The notes under the pieces: model-generated
Told to the model about the DNA's origin: nothing
Database searches by the model: none
Seen by the model: the letters and a program-made list of their open reading frames with translations, nothing else
Program-made: the position numbers and the translations under genes
In this document: positions 33,261 to 43,871 of the stretch, piece after piece
How positions within the stretch are numbered: the first letter of the stretch is position 1
Layout of the letters: each line of letters begins with the position of its first letter
Assembly: GCA_037367405.1 (NCBI GenBank)
Contig: JAZKJV010006929.1
Location: 1 to 64,000, forward strand
DNA length: 64,000 bases
Direction: 5' to 3'
Source: Ottelia alismoides
Taxonomy: Eukaryota > Streptophyta > Magnoliopsida > Alismatales > Hydrocharitaceae

Positions 33261-35400
33261 GCCTACTGGGTAGTTGATATGAATTTGCCAGGTTTTGTCA
33301 ATTCAATGCAATTAGGGTTGTTGTAAGTTTGTAACATGTTTTTTTTCAGGAAACTTGTTTTTTTGAGGCCAGTTTGTTGTAACTTGTAACTTTGACATAT
33401 CGTGTCGATCTTAAATTTGTAAGACACTGTATAGTGGAAAGTATAGATTGAACTTCATGGACACATAGGTAAACTAAGATGACGATGCGCCACAAAGATA
33501 AATGATTTTATGCCATTGTCCTGTTTTCTACTTTTTTTCTTTTTCTTAATGCCATGTATTTCTTTAAGTATTTTTCAATTTTAAAAACAAATTAATAAAC
33601 AAATGCAAAACTAATAGCAAAAAATCAAGAAAAAATTTATAAATTGGAAATGCTTTTTTTCATGTAATATCTATATTTTACGGGTTGTATAGATTTCTAA
33701 AATAGTTAACAACCAAATCAGCCAAGGAAAATCCTAACCATCATAGAACTTGCTCGAATCAGTTGCTTAAATTGCTTTTATGCTATATAGTTCAGGCAGG
33801 AAATAAGCTACAGTTGATTTTTGACATTTTTCAGAGCAATTTTACTATTTAGGGATTTTTAAATGTGAATAGACCTAGGTGAGTGTTTCATTTTTAATAA
33901 ATACTAGACATTCTCCTAAAAAAGCAAGCAAATTCACAGTCAACATTCCATGTGTGATTACTGCTCAGTGGTAAAATTTCCTGGATCAAACAAGCAGCAT
34001 AGTGTCCAAATATCTTTAAACATTGAAATGCTCAAGAGAATTTTCACTTGCAGTACAACTAATGGATTTTAACAAAATTAATCTTGCGTGAAAGGTGGCC
34101 TTTTTTTACCAATATACCCGGGTATAGGGGCCTGGGCCACCCTTTATTTCATGAATTATAAACATTTCCTTCAAGTGGTGTATGAAAGATCAACGAGTGT
34201 AAAACAACAAAGAATACTCTTGCCGTGTTGTAACATCAGCATGCATCAACAGTCTTCATAGTATCAAAAGAAGTATCTTTATCTGTTATAGGGAATCAGA
34301 TAATGTGCTCTTCTTTGAGTATATCGTCTTGGAATAACGTGGACAAAAAACGAATTTCAAAAGGCTTACAACTGATTTATACTAAGAAAATGTAGTAAAA
34401 TGAATTAAAAGCCTCACTACTATATTAAAAAGGAAGCAATTGCAAGAATAACCCTTGAGTTCAAAAAATACAAACAAATAAAAACTACACTAAACAAGCA
34501 AATGTAAATAATAAGAAACATAGGACAACAAATGTGAAGCTGGAGCAGGCTCATGTGGTGCAACAACCACCTTGGCGACATTGCACCGACCATAGGAAAG
34601 GCAATCAAGGCATGCCAATGTCAAGGATTTGCGACCCTTATCGTTAGCTATCGGTTGGCTTAGATGGCATGATCTGTTGGCATTGGAGGAGAAAGCGAGT
34701 CAATCGCCAAAGTAGTCGGTGGGACTTCTTTTCTTCAGAGAGTTGAAGGGATGTCCCAATGGAGATGATGTGAAGGCAGAGCTCCTTTTAGATGGAAGGC
34801 AACTGACATGGATGTAGTTGTCAAAGCTTTGCGGTTGCCTGGTATGCAATGAGGAACATAGCACCTCAAGTCAGTTGGAGTACTATCGTTCCGCGTGATG
34901 TGGAGCTTGCAACTTGTGTGTTGCAAAAGAAGATCCCGATCGTGGGATATGGTCGTCCTTCAAGGTGACACTTTGCATCCAAGCTCAGAAGCTTGGGGAG
35001 GTATCCATCGGTGGTGCTGTGACAAACGAATCACTTGACCTGCATGAGAGAGAATCCACATTAAAAAATGAAATAAGGCAAAAGTTTCAACATAATGATG
35101 CTTTTATAGGAGATATATGTTAGGGTTTGATGGTTTTATGCATACAGGTGAGGGGATGTGGTTCTCACGTAGGAGAGGTGCATGAGTTCATCTAATTGCA
35201 CCTCACGTTAAAAGTGAGTGTGCGCGAGTCTTGTGGCGGTAGGTGTGGGCAGAAAAGGGCATGGTGTACGTGCGGTGCAACAATTTGTGTTATGGTAGTT
35301 GCAAGTGGAACATAGGAAGGAGGAAGAGCATGCGTTATAGGTGCATCTGTGTCAGACATAACATGAGAAACAAGAGAAGAGAGAGCAAAATCTATTAACA
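33261..35400. other. AT-rich DNA, no gene recognised
   Basis: No coding similarity seen. A TCACTACTATATTAAAAAGG string at 34413 resembles plant Helitron 5' ends, but I could not find a matching hairpin and CTRR end. Confidence 0.4.
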
Positions 35401-35419
35401 CTACTAATAATGGGTTTTC

Positions 35420-35850
35420 TCCCCACCTCCTGCCACGTGTCACTCCCCTCCCCATCCCCGTTACTCCCCGTACCCGGTCTCACTCCCCGCCCCATCCCCT
35501 TACTCCCCCTGCTCCCGGTCTCTCTCTCTCCAATAACTACTGCTTTCTCTCTTTCCCTCTTATCTCTCCCTCTTTCTCTCTCTCCACTTTCTCTCTCTCT
35601 CTCTCATTCTATTCTCTCTTTCTTCTTTCCCTCCCTCTCCCTCTACACTCACTTCTCTTCTTCTCTCTCTTCATATTCTCTCCCACCCCACTAAATCTCT
35701 CTCTTCATATTCTCTCTCCATCCCTCTCTCTTCAAACTCGATTTCTCTCCCTCTCTCTATATTCTCTCTCTCTCTCCACTGTCTCTCTCTCTTCATCTTC
35801 TCTCTCCCTCCCTCCCTTTCTCTCTCCATGAATTTCACATTTTGTTTCTC
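35420..35850 (+). repeat. pyrimidine-rich (CT)n low-complexity tract
   Basis: More than 400 bases composed almost wholly of C and T, with many CTCTCTCT runs broken by TTC and CCC. The 94-residue ORF here is a product of base composition. Confidence 0.9.
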
Positions 35851-35940
35851 ACTTCCCTCCTCAATTTAAAAATATATTAATATTGATTAAATAAAAGTAG
35901 ACTTATGTATATCTATATCATCTACAAAATTTGAAATATA

Positions 35941-36850
35941 TATTATAAATTTTTTTAAAACTATTATTTTCCTTTTAAATTTACTACTTTGAGAAAAATA
36001 ATTGTAATTTTTTGAAACTACTCTTGACATCATTGTCAACATCATGTATATTAATTTCCCCCTCATGGATTTTAAATAGGATCATTACTAAAGGATACCC
36101 ATAATCCATCTTTAATTGATTTATATACAAGCGACGATATCAATCTAATAATGATCATAGACGACCATATCGCGATATATCGTCGATATATCGGCAATAT
36201 ATCGGTATCGATAGGTCACCGATATATCGCCGATATGGACGATATCGGGTATCGACAGGCTAAATCAACTTGCTGGATACGGGATGTCGGCGATATGCGT
36301 CGATATATCGTCGATGTATCGGCGATATATCGATATCGACATTGTATCGATATGTTGTCAATATCGATATGTCTTTCCATGATAATGATGCAAAAAATAG
36401 ATGCAAAGGTATCCCAGGTAATCCTCCCAGGCATTACTCCATTCTATATCTGAGGTTTCACAACTATGAGCTAATTACTTTGATCTATTTATTTAAAGAT
36501 TTTTTAATCGTAATATTATAAATTTTTTAAAACTATTATTTTCCTTTTAAATTTACTACTTTGAGAAAAATAATTGTAATTTTTTGAAACTACTCTTGAC
36601 ATCATTGTCAACATCATATATATTAATTTCTCCCTCATGGATTTTGAATAAGATCATTACTAAAGGATACCCATAACCCATCCTTAATTAATTTATATAC
36701 AAGCGACGATATCAATCTAATAATGATGAAAAAATAGACGCAAAAGTATCCTAGGTAATCCTCCCAAGAATTACTCCATTCTATATCTGAGGTTTCACAA
36801 CTATGAGCTAATTACTTTGATCTATTTATTTAAAAATTTTTTAATCGTAT
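35941..36850. repeat. 339-bp tandem duplication, copy 1 carrying an insertion
   Basis: Copy 1 is 35941-36513 and copy 2 36514-36850. Once the 226-bp insertion and its 8-bp TSD are removed from copy 1 the period is 339 bp. The copies differ by a handful of substitutions and small indels. Confidence 0.9.
36156..36381. mobile_element. hAT-like MITE built of CGATATATCG words
   Basis: 226 bp flanked by the exact 8-bp TSD ATAATGAT (36148-36155 and 36382-36389). Ends CATAGACGACCATATCG and CGATATGTCTTTCCATG are imperfect inverted repeats. About half its length is copies of CGATATATCG or near variants. Copy 2 of the surrounding tandem duplication keeps the empty site at 36720-36727. Confidence 0.88.
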
Positions 36851-38125
36851 TATGCAATCATATTTGTAAGTACCTCATTGTTATAATTTAAATAGAAAAA
36901 CTTAAATGAAATTATATTTAGTAACTAATGGTGTAAAGAGGGATACAATTCCATGATTGAGGCATATTATACAAGTATAAAGAAAGCATTAACTTTCCTC
37001 ATATTAAGCTTTGAATCACATGTTAATTCAAGGCCTAACATTTATAATTTTGTTGATTTTTCTTTAATTATGACAACTAATCGTAATTTATAGTATTTCT
37101 TTCGTTATAATCCAACGGTAACACACTTTTTAAAATATATAACAAATCCATTAACCTCTATGTTTGAATAAGAAGGGTATGCGTGAAGAGAGATAAATAC
37201 CTTTAGATGTTAGTCGTAATTGCCAGGGAAGAGGGAACTTACATTTATTGAAATTATTTTAACATTGTATTATATAAGGTTTCGATAAAGATAGAGCATG
37301 GTAAATAATGATACATACTGAAGTTTTCCCACCACTATTATCACTAAATTGATTTTTGAGGTTGTTTGCATGATTATGGTAGATCAATAATAAAATTATT
37401 AACATTAATTTTTTTTATAGAACATTGATAATAATAGTGAAATTAAATATGTCATTATATATGAATTAGTAATGTTTTGATTATTTATTTTATGTGCAAT
37501 ATTCCATTTTATATTTAGATCAATCTTATACACAAAAGGGATAAATTATTACCTGTTGCTTCACATATTTTATTACTATTATTATGAATATAAACAGCCC
37601 ACTGCGGAGCGCCGGTATGCTCCCTAGTGTTGCTTTAAACTCGAGCAGGCTTGGGTTAAAAGCAGTGACACATGGGTTGATCGAGCCTTGCTTTGAAGCA
37701 AGGGGAGCTCACCACCTAAAACGAACCAAGGCAAAAACAAATGCATGATGCTTCAAGGAGTAGATAATGGGTGGCATGGCACTACTCAATCAAGGTGCGA
37801 TTAGACGATCCCGATTGTGCCCAAATCGCGAATATGAAATTTAAGGAAATAATTGACGATCTTTAGTGGTTTGGAGGTTGAAATTGACAAAGCTATTGAC
37901 CTCTGCTTCAGGTAATTCTAGGCTCAATTGAGAGGGCATTCAAGGCTCTTTTGATTGAGCTACTAATCTTAAACAATGGAGGATGAATGGCATAAAAAAC
38001 AATGGAGTATGAAGGGCGAAGCTTTTGACGAATGAAAATGGGTCAAATCGAATGCCCGGAGCTTAGAATTACATGGAGCGATCCAAAGCTAGGATCCTCC
38101 CTTTTTAATATAGTGGAGGGGGGTG
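36851..38125. other. intergenic DNA, nothing recognised
   Basis: AT-rich up to about 37580. After that, 37590-38125 is more GC-balanced with a GAGCAGGCTTGGG-type sequence that I cannot assign. Confidence 0.4.
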
Positions 38126-38130
38126 GAGTT

Positions 38131-38393
38131 TGTTGGAGTATATGCGTCATATGTTCCATGTTTAGTCGCACATCTACCAGTGGTGGGACTTAGAGGGTTT
38201 GTGGAGGCTATATAAGAAGCCCTAGACCCCCTATATCCAGTGAGAAAATGCAATGCATACATCAACCCTTTAAGGCGTTCTTTCGTGGTTTCATCTCGCT
38301 CCTTAGGGTGTAGGGTTCCACGTTAATTCATGTGTTCTTCATTTCTTTATTCTATTTTCTTTGATACGCTTCCGCGTTCTTAATTTTCAAACA
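38131..38393 (+). repeat. 5' LTR of element C
   Basis: 263 bp with a TATATAAG box at 38219-38226 followed by AAGCCCTAGACCCC. The next bases, TGATATCCAAGTGG, are a degenerate form of the Met-tRNA primer site. Confidence 0.85.
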
Positions 38394-39086
38394 TGATATC
38401 CAAGTGGGTTCGATTCTCGAGGAGTAATTTTCTTCACTTGTTCGAGATTCGATTTTGGTATTTTGAAGATTATTATTATATTCTGAAGATCATGTATCGA
38501 TTCCTCATATTGTTCTTGAAGATTTTGTTACATTTGTTTCGGTTCAAGTTTTGGTTTAAGATCTCTAGGGTTTTCTGAAACCCTATATTTATAGTTCAGA
38601 CGGTTTTCTTCTCTAGATCCAGTTCGGCGACAGCCCTCTGCGGTGCTCGCTACAACATCAACGCACCAGAAGTGTGGGGAGCCCTCCCTTTTCCAAACGT
38701 CGGAACCTCCCAGTGCTCGCGCAACCCAGACGAAGGCTTCTGCTCCTCTTTCCACCCCAACGCTAGCAAGAGTCCCCAACGGAGCCTCCTTCCAGCAAGT
38801 GGAGGCAACAATGATATCTAGGCCTTCGATCCCCTCTAGAAAGCGGCACCACCGTCGCCACCACAACATCCAGGCGGAGCCGCAACATCAGGCAACGACA
38901 ACCCCAGGCGACGCTCCTCCCTTGCGCATTTCCATGCACCTTGTATGCATCTCCTATCCTTGTTCCAGGTTGATCATGGTGCTCCTCTCTATGTGTGCTC
39001 CCTCTCGGATGCCGCAACATCCAGGGTGACTTCTTCTTCTTTGCTAGATTCTCAAGGAAACAACCCTAGCCGTACCGTGTGACACT
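38394..39086 (+). other. internal region of element C before the nested element
   Basis: The leader GGTTCGATTCTCGAGGAG is shared with element D. The ORF at 38643-39029 is low-complexity Pro/Ser/Thr-rich and matches no gag. Confidence 0.45.
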
Positions 39087-39091
39087 CCCCC

Positions 39092-39521
39092 TGATGCAAC
39101 GCGGGGTCGAAATATAGAGCCGCATAATCATTTAATTTTAGGCGTCAATTTTATTTACGTTTATTTAAGTTGTCGCAATTTTAATTTAAATAAAGAGATC
39201 GCGTGTGATCTCAATTAGTTTTAATTTGAATTTCAAATTAGTAGTTAGTCGGTTAATTAGTTAGAGTCAATTTAGGATAATCAGTTAATTTTCTATTTTT
39301 GTAATCTCATCCCTCCTATATAAAGGGATGAGGGTCCATTGTTTTTAGTGAGTTCAAGTTAATGAAAAATTGAGAATTATTCTCTATCTTCCTCTTTCTC
39401 CCTCTCACTCCTCGCGATCTACGCGTTCTCCTTCTAAAATCCCGCGCATCCGGCGTGTTTTCTTTTCTCAACCCTTCCAATTTCTCCACCAACGTTCGCG
39501 CCAATTTTCAGATTCACATCA
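39092..39521 (+). repeat. 5' LTR of the TR-GAG-like element
   Basis: 430 bp with TATATAAAG at 39317-39325, 20 bp upstream of GTCCATTGTTTTTAGTGAG, a likely transcript start region. Confidence 0.9.
39317..39325 (+). promoter_or_regulatory. TATA box of the TR-GAG-like LTR
   Basis: CCTATATAAAGGG; the identical box is kept in the 3' LTR at 41032-41040. Confidence 0.7.
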
Positions 39522-39523
39522 AT

Positions 39524-39535
39524 TGGTATCAGAGC
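39524..39535 (+). promoter_or_regulatory. primer-binding site of the TR-GAG-like element
   Basis: TGGTATCAGAGC two bases after the LTR, complementary to initiator Met-tRNA. The first ATG of the ORF starts at the next base. Confidence 0.88.
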
Positions 39536-40078
39536 ATGGCCTACAGATCGTCCTCACGATCTGACGATTCGTACCGACATTCGCATCGGCATGCATCAAG
39601 GGACTATCGTTCGTCCGAGCGAAAACGGCGAGCCATCGACGCCCACAACGAGAAGATGAGGAGCATGCTACTTGAGATACAAGCCAACTTCCAGTCCATG
39701 TGTCGAGATCTTAGGGCTGACTTCGAGTACCTACGTGCCAAATTGACGGCTCCAACGACACCCATCACCGCTACTGAAGTTGAAGGCGACAACCTAGCCG
39801 TCAACGACAAACCAGCTACTGTTCAGACCATGTTGGAAGAAAACAACGATGAAACGGCCGCTGTCCAGGTAATTTCAGACTTGGAAAATCCTCTGAATCC
39901 GATATTCGACCCATCCGCGGCCTTCTCGCAAACCCCCACTGCAGCCCCATCCCCTCCGCCCCCTAGCCTCGTCGGACCCCTCCGCGATCTTCCCCTCGTT
40001 CCCAGCGACCCCAGCAGCACCCCCAGCCCCATCACCCTCTCCCATTGCCACCCTCGCACCCACAACACCCACCACTGA
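39536..40078 (+). CDS. gag-like protein of the non-autonomous LTR element
   Basis: 180 codons. The start at 39536 is the first ATG after the PBS. The N-terminal 40 residues are Ser/Arg/His-rich (MAYRSSSRSDDSYRHSHRH). Residues 25-65 form a charged, probably coiled-coil helix (AIDAHNEKMRSMLLEIQANF) like that preceding the gag core in plant gypsy elements. From residue 120 it is proline-rich. The 3' half of the internal region (40079-40620) stays open in another frame with the same Pro-rich character (PPALAPTLPTIHAFPAV), so a frameshift has probably cut an originally longer Gag. No zinc knuckle is seen. If made, it would need pol from a relative. Confidence 0.6.
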   Translation: MAYRSSSRSDDSYRHSHRHASRDYRSSERKRRAIDAHNEKMRSMLLEIQANFQSMCRDLRADFEYLRAKLTAPTTPITATEVEGDNLAVNDKPATVQTMLEENNDETAAVQVISDLENPLNPIFDPSAAFSQTPTAAPSPPPPSLVGPLRDLPLVPSDPSSTPSPITLSHCHPRTHNTHH

Positions 40079-40796
40079 TTCCCCACCCACATCGCCGCCG
40101 CTCCTTTCCACTGACCCACCACCCCCTCCCGCCATCACACCTCCTACACCACCGTCGGGGACCCTGGCAGTAATGCCTCCAGCCCTCGCACCCACCCTCC
40201 CCACCATCCACGCCTTCCCTGCTGTGAAACCTTCGGCCTCAACACCCGCAGAAACCGCCGCAAACCCAACAACGCCGCAGTCCTCTCCTCCAGCAACCCC
40301 AATCCGCATCCCCGAAGCCCCATCGCGTCCGCCACCAACCCTTCCCCGATCCTCGCCGGGCCGCCTCCCCAACCGTCCACCACTGATTTGCCTCCCCACA
40401 GCGCCGCCAACCCCGCCAACGCCATCGCCGAGTTCGGGCCGCCACCTATGGCCCTCCATCACCACTATGCACCGCCGCCTCTTATCGTGGGCACACAAAA
40501 CCCTAGCAAGGGTTTTCTCAGCAAGTGAATCTCTAAAATTAAGGGATGAGGGATTGATTTGGAAGATTTACATGGGGACCCCCCTCCTAAAATTATTTAT
40601 CAAAAGAGCCCATTGAAGGATAGATTATGCTATGGAATTCTTTCAAGTGAAGGGGTAGAATATTTACAGTCGTACCCCTCAAATCAGAAAAATTACAAAC
40701 GTAACATGGAAAAGAAGCGAAATTGGGAGATTCAACCTCTAAGCCTGCAGATCCAGCAATTCATCGGGAGACGAATTTTAAAAAGCGGAGGAGAAT

Positions 40797-41226
40797 TGAT
40801 GCAGCGTGGGGCCGAAATATAGGGCCGCATAATCATTTAATTTTAGGCGTCAATTTTATTTACGTTTATTTAAGTTGTCGTAATTTTAATTTAAATAAAG
40901 AGATCGCGTGTGATCTCAATTAGTTTTAATTTGAATTTCAAATTAGTAGTTAGTCGGTTAATTAGTTAGAGTCAATTTAGGATAATCAGTTAATTTTCTA
41001 TTTTTGTAATCTCATCCCTCCTATATAAAGGGATGAGGGTCCATTGTTTTTAGTGAGTTCAAGTTAATGAAAAATTGAGAATTATTCTCTATCTTCCTCT
41101 TTCTCCCTCTCACTCCTCGCGATCTACGCGTTCTCCTTCTCAAATCCCGCGCATCCGACGTGTTTTCTTTTCTCAACCCTTTCAATTTCTCTACCAACGT
41201 TCGCGCCAATTTTCAGATTCACATCA
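40797..41226 (+). repeat. 3' LTR of the TR-GAG-like element
   Basis: 430 bp, same length as the 5' LTR with no indels, followed by CCCCC. Confidence 0.9.
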
Positions 41227-41231
41227 CCCCC

Positions 41232-42629
41232 CTTCAAGCATCTTCGTGCGGGGCTCCTACATACATCCAGACGACGACCTCCGAACATCCTCTTCGATCT
41301 CCGAGCATCGCCAAGTGCAGGCGGCACCACCACCAGGTCCTCCAACAGGCGGCGTTCACTCCTCCAGGCGTCAGCGATCGGGGCTAGGGCGATGCCCCTT
41401 CGATCTCGACGTTCCTCGCATGCGGAGACAACAATGGAGCAAAGCCCTATCGGGGGCGGCATATCTTTTGAAGAGAAGGGTTCCCACTTGGAACCCTAAA
41501 TACAACCCCGTGGGCTGCAGATTTTTTAAAAAGTTTTTTCCTTGTAAGAACCCAAGTGGACCGAGGATTTTTAAAAAAAATGAAAAGTCAAAAAAGAAAA
41601 GAAAAAGAGAGATTTTGAAAGAGGTGTAAACAAAAAACTGTATGAAGAAAAAAATTGCAGAAAAAGAGAGGAAAACAATAAAAAATGATGCAACGACTAC
41701 AAAAAAGAGAGAAAAAATGATTTAAAAAATTGGGAGAAAAGCCATTAAAAAAATTGAAGTTGACACGGCATATGTGACTCATCTTTTCCCAAATTTCTTG
41801 TGTTCTCCCAACTTTGTCGATGCCATTATTTTCCGACAAGTATGAGAGAAGGGGGGGAGGGTATTGTGTAGAGTTCTACATGTCGTATTTTCAGATTCTC
41901 CAAGCTTCAGGCCAACCAGATTTTTCAGCCTCTACAGTTCCATTTTCAGACTCTGCGGATTTGTTCAGAGTCCAAGATCGAGGCACTCCATCTTTGAGTG
42001 ACCCATTTTCTTCGAGTTCTCCAGAGAGAGACTCCTTTTCAGATGTGCACAAGTTTGCCATCGTTTTTCGTGATCCCGATCTTATTTTTTGATCGGAGTT
42101 TTCATGTGATCTATATGGACTCCAAAGTAGAGATCCCATTCCCTTTGCCATGTAGGCTAGGGTTTTCATGTGGTTTCATAAGGACTCCAAAGTAGAGATC
42201 CCATTCTCTGAGCCAATATAAGAGAGACTCGGTTCTCTACGAGGACTTTTTCAGACTCCATTCTCCAGCGACTGCGGACCATGACGAGGATGTCTCCATG
42301 GCTTTTTCAATTCGGCCATTCTAGAGATAGAACAGTTGTCCACATTATTGTGGCAGGCAAGAATTCTCGAAGCGGAGACTTATTTCCAGTTGCAGTAACT
42401 CTAACATGCGCAATACAGAGCACATGGTCTCCGACGAGGAGATTCAGTTTGACTCACATTTCAGGCCATTTGTTCCTCCTCACATGCACGTCATGAGAAG
42501 CAATGTCCTCGACAACAACCGACAGTTGTGCGCGTTGAGTTGATATTGTCTGTAGTGTCTTGTATTGTGAGTTGAGATTTCTTTCCGTTTGTCCAAGCCG
42601 AGCATTGCATGCTCTAGCTTGAGGGGGAG
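41232..42629 (+). other. internal region of element C after the nested element
   Basis: No domain found. Segments around 41890-42130 (TTTTTCAGCCTCTACAGTTC, CCAAAGTAGAGATCCCATT) recur in inverted form in element D. The last 60 bp (GTCCAAGCCGAGCATTGCAT, then GCTCTAGCTTGAGGGGGAG) copy the 3' end of Copia pol plus PPT. Confidence 0.55.
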
Positions 42630-42914
42630 TATGCGTCATATGTATTGATGGGTAAATGGATCTCTCCAGGGTCCATTTACCAACATCCATGTTTGGTCCC
42701 ACATCTACTAGTGGTGGGACTTAGAGGGTCTGTAGAGGCTATACAAGAAGCCCCAGCCCCCTTTTATCCAGTGAAAAGGTGCAATGCATACATTAACCCT
42801 TTGAGACATTCTCCCGTGGTTTCATCCCACTCATTAGGGAGTAGGGTTCCATGTAAAATCCCATGTTCTTAATGTTTATTTTTCTATCTCTGATATTCGC
42901 TTCCACATTCTTTG
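42630..42914 (+). repeat. 3' LTR of element C
   Basis: Starts TATGCGTCATATG after the PPT and ends CTAATA. The TSD GAGTT follows at 42915. Confidence 0.82.
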
Positions 42915-42919
42915 TTTTC

Positions 42920-43553
42920 TAATAGAGTTGAACTCAAATGACTATTAAGGTCTCTCTACAGCCACAAATGTTGTAGTGGGGATCTAAGCGCAAAATGACA
43001 TGCTTGTCGGTCGGCCTCAACACTGTGAAGCCTTCAGCGAGCTTGGACCCAATCTACCCCAATCATAAGGTTTTTAATATTTTCTATAGAGAAATAAAAA
43101 AAAAAATAACAATAGTAGTAGTAGTTGTAATATTAATAAAAAGACGGCTACAATATATAACATATTGCACTATATAAATACATACTTTGAGAAGACCATG
43201 GATAAGAAAAACTAAGGGGCTTAAAAATAATGTAAGTTAAAACGCCATATACAATAGTACACTATTTGGTTGGATCTGGTGCTACATCGTCGTCAACCTG
43301 TCCCTCCATTCCCATATGAGGCTCAACCTCAAAACAATAGAAGAGAAAGAACATGTAGAAAAATCAAGTCCCATAAAACAAACAAATATATACGAACAAC
43401 ATAGTAAGAAGAGGGGAAGAAAACAACACTTAGTTAAAATTAGCAAAGTGTTAAAAAGAAGTATAGTATCCTATTATGTACAATAAGAACAACACTTAGC
43501 CAACAAATGGCAAAGTGCATGGGCCTATATATGCCTTCAGAATAAATACTAGA
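42920..43553. other. spacer between elements C and D
   Basis: AT-rich with a short (TAG)n run near 43110. I see no gene or repeat termini. Confidence 0.4.
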
Positions 43554-43558
43554 ATACG

Positions 43559-43871
43559 TGTTAGAAAATGTAATGTAGAAGCATATCAGAGATAAATAGA
43601 ATAAAAACATCAAGAACTTGAGATTTTACGTGGAATTTTACTCCCTAAGGAGCGGGATGAAACCACGGGAGAACGCCTCTAAGGGTTGATGTATGCATTG
43701 CACTTTCTCACCGAATACAGAAGGTGTGGGGTTTCTTATATAACACTCACTGAGTCTCCATATCCCACAGATGGTCGATGTGGGACTAAACAACTTGATG
43801 TGATAAATGGATACTGGAGTGATCCATTTACTCTTCTAGAACATAAGTGACACATAACATATACTCGAACA
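43559..43871 (-). repeat. 3' LTR of element D
   Basis: On the minus strand TGTTCGAGTATATG to TTTTCTAACA; contains the GTGGTTTCATCCCGCTCC block shared with elements B and C. Confidence 0.88.

Larger units (their letters stand above)
39092..41226 (+). mobile_element. young non-autonomous LTR element with gag-like ORF (TR-GAG-like)
   Basis: Two 430-bp LTRs (39092-39521 and 40797-41226), both TGATGCA...CACATCA, differ at 9 positions by my count. A CCCCC TSD flanks it (39087-39091 and 41227-41231). The PBS TGGTATCAGAGC is at 39524-39535 and a purine-rich stretch (AAAAAGCGGAGGAGAA) precedes the 3' LTR. The 1275-bp interior holds a gag-like ORF and no protease, integrase or RT. This is the plan of TR-GAG elements described in plants. 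Confidence 0.88.
38131..42914 (+). mobile_element. element C: non-autonomous Copia-type LTR retrotransposon
   Basis: 5' LTR 38131-38393 (TGTTGGAGTATATGCG to TTTCAAACA) and 3' LTR 42630-42914, with an exact 5-bp TSD GAGTT (38126-38130 and 42915-42919). The 3' LTR keeps about 40 bp (TGATGGGTAAATGGATCTCT onward) missing from the 5' LTR, and its first bases are eroded. PPT is CTAGCTTGAGGGGGAG. The interior has no gag or pol; it contains a nested LTR element at 39092-41226. Leader and 3' end match element D. Confidence 0.88.
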
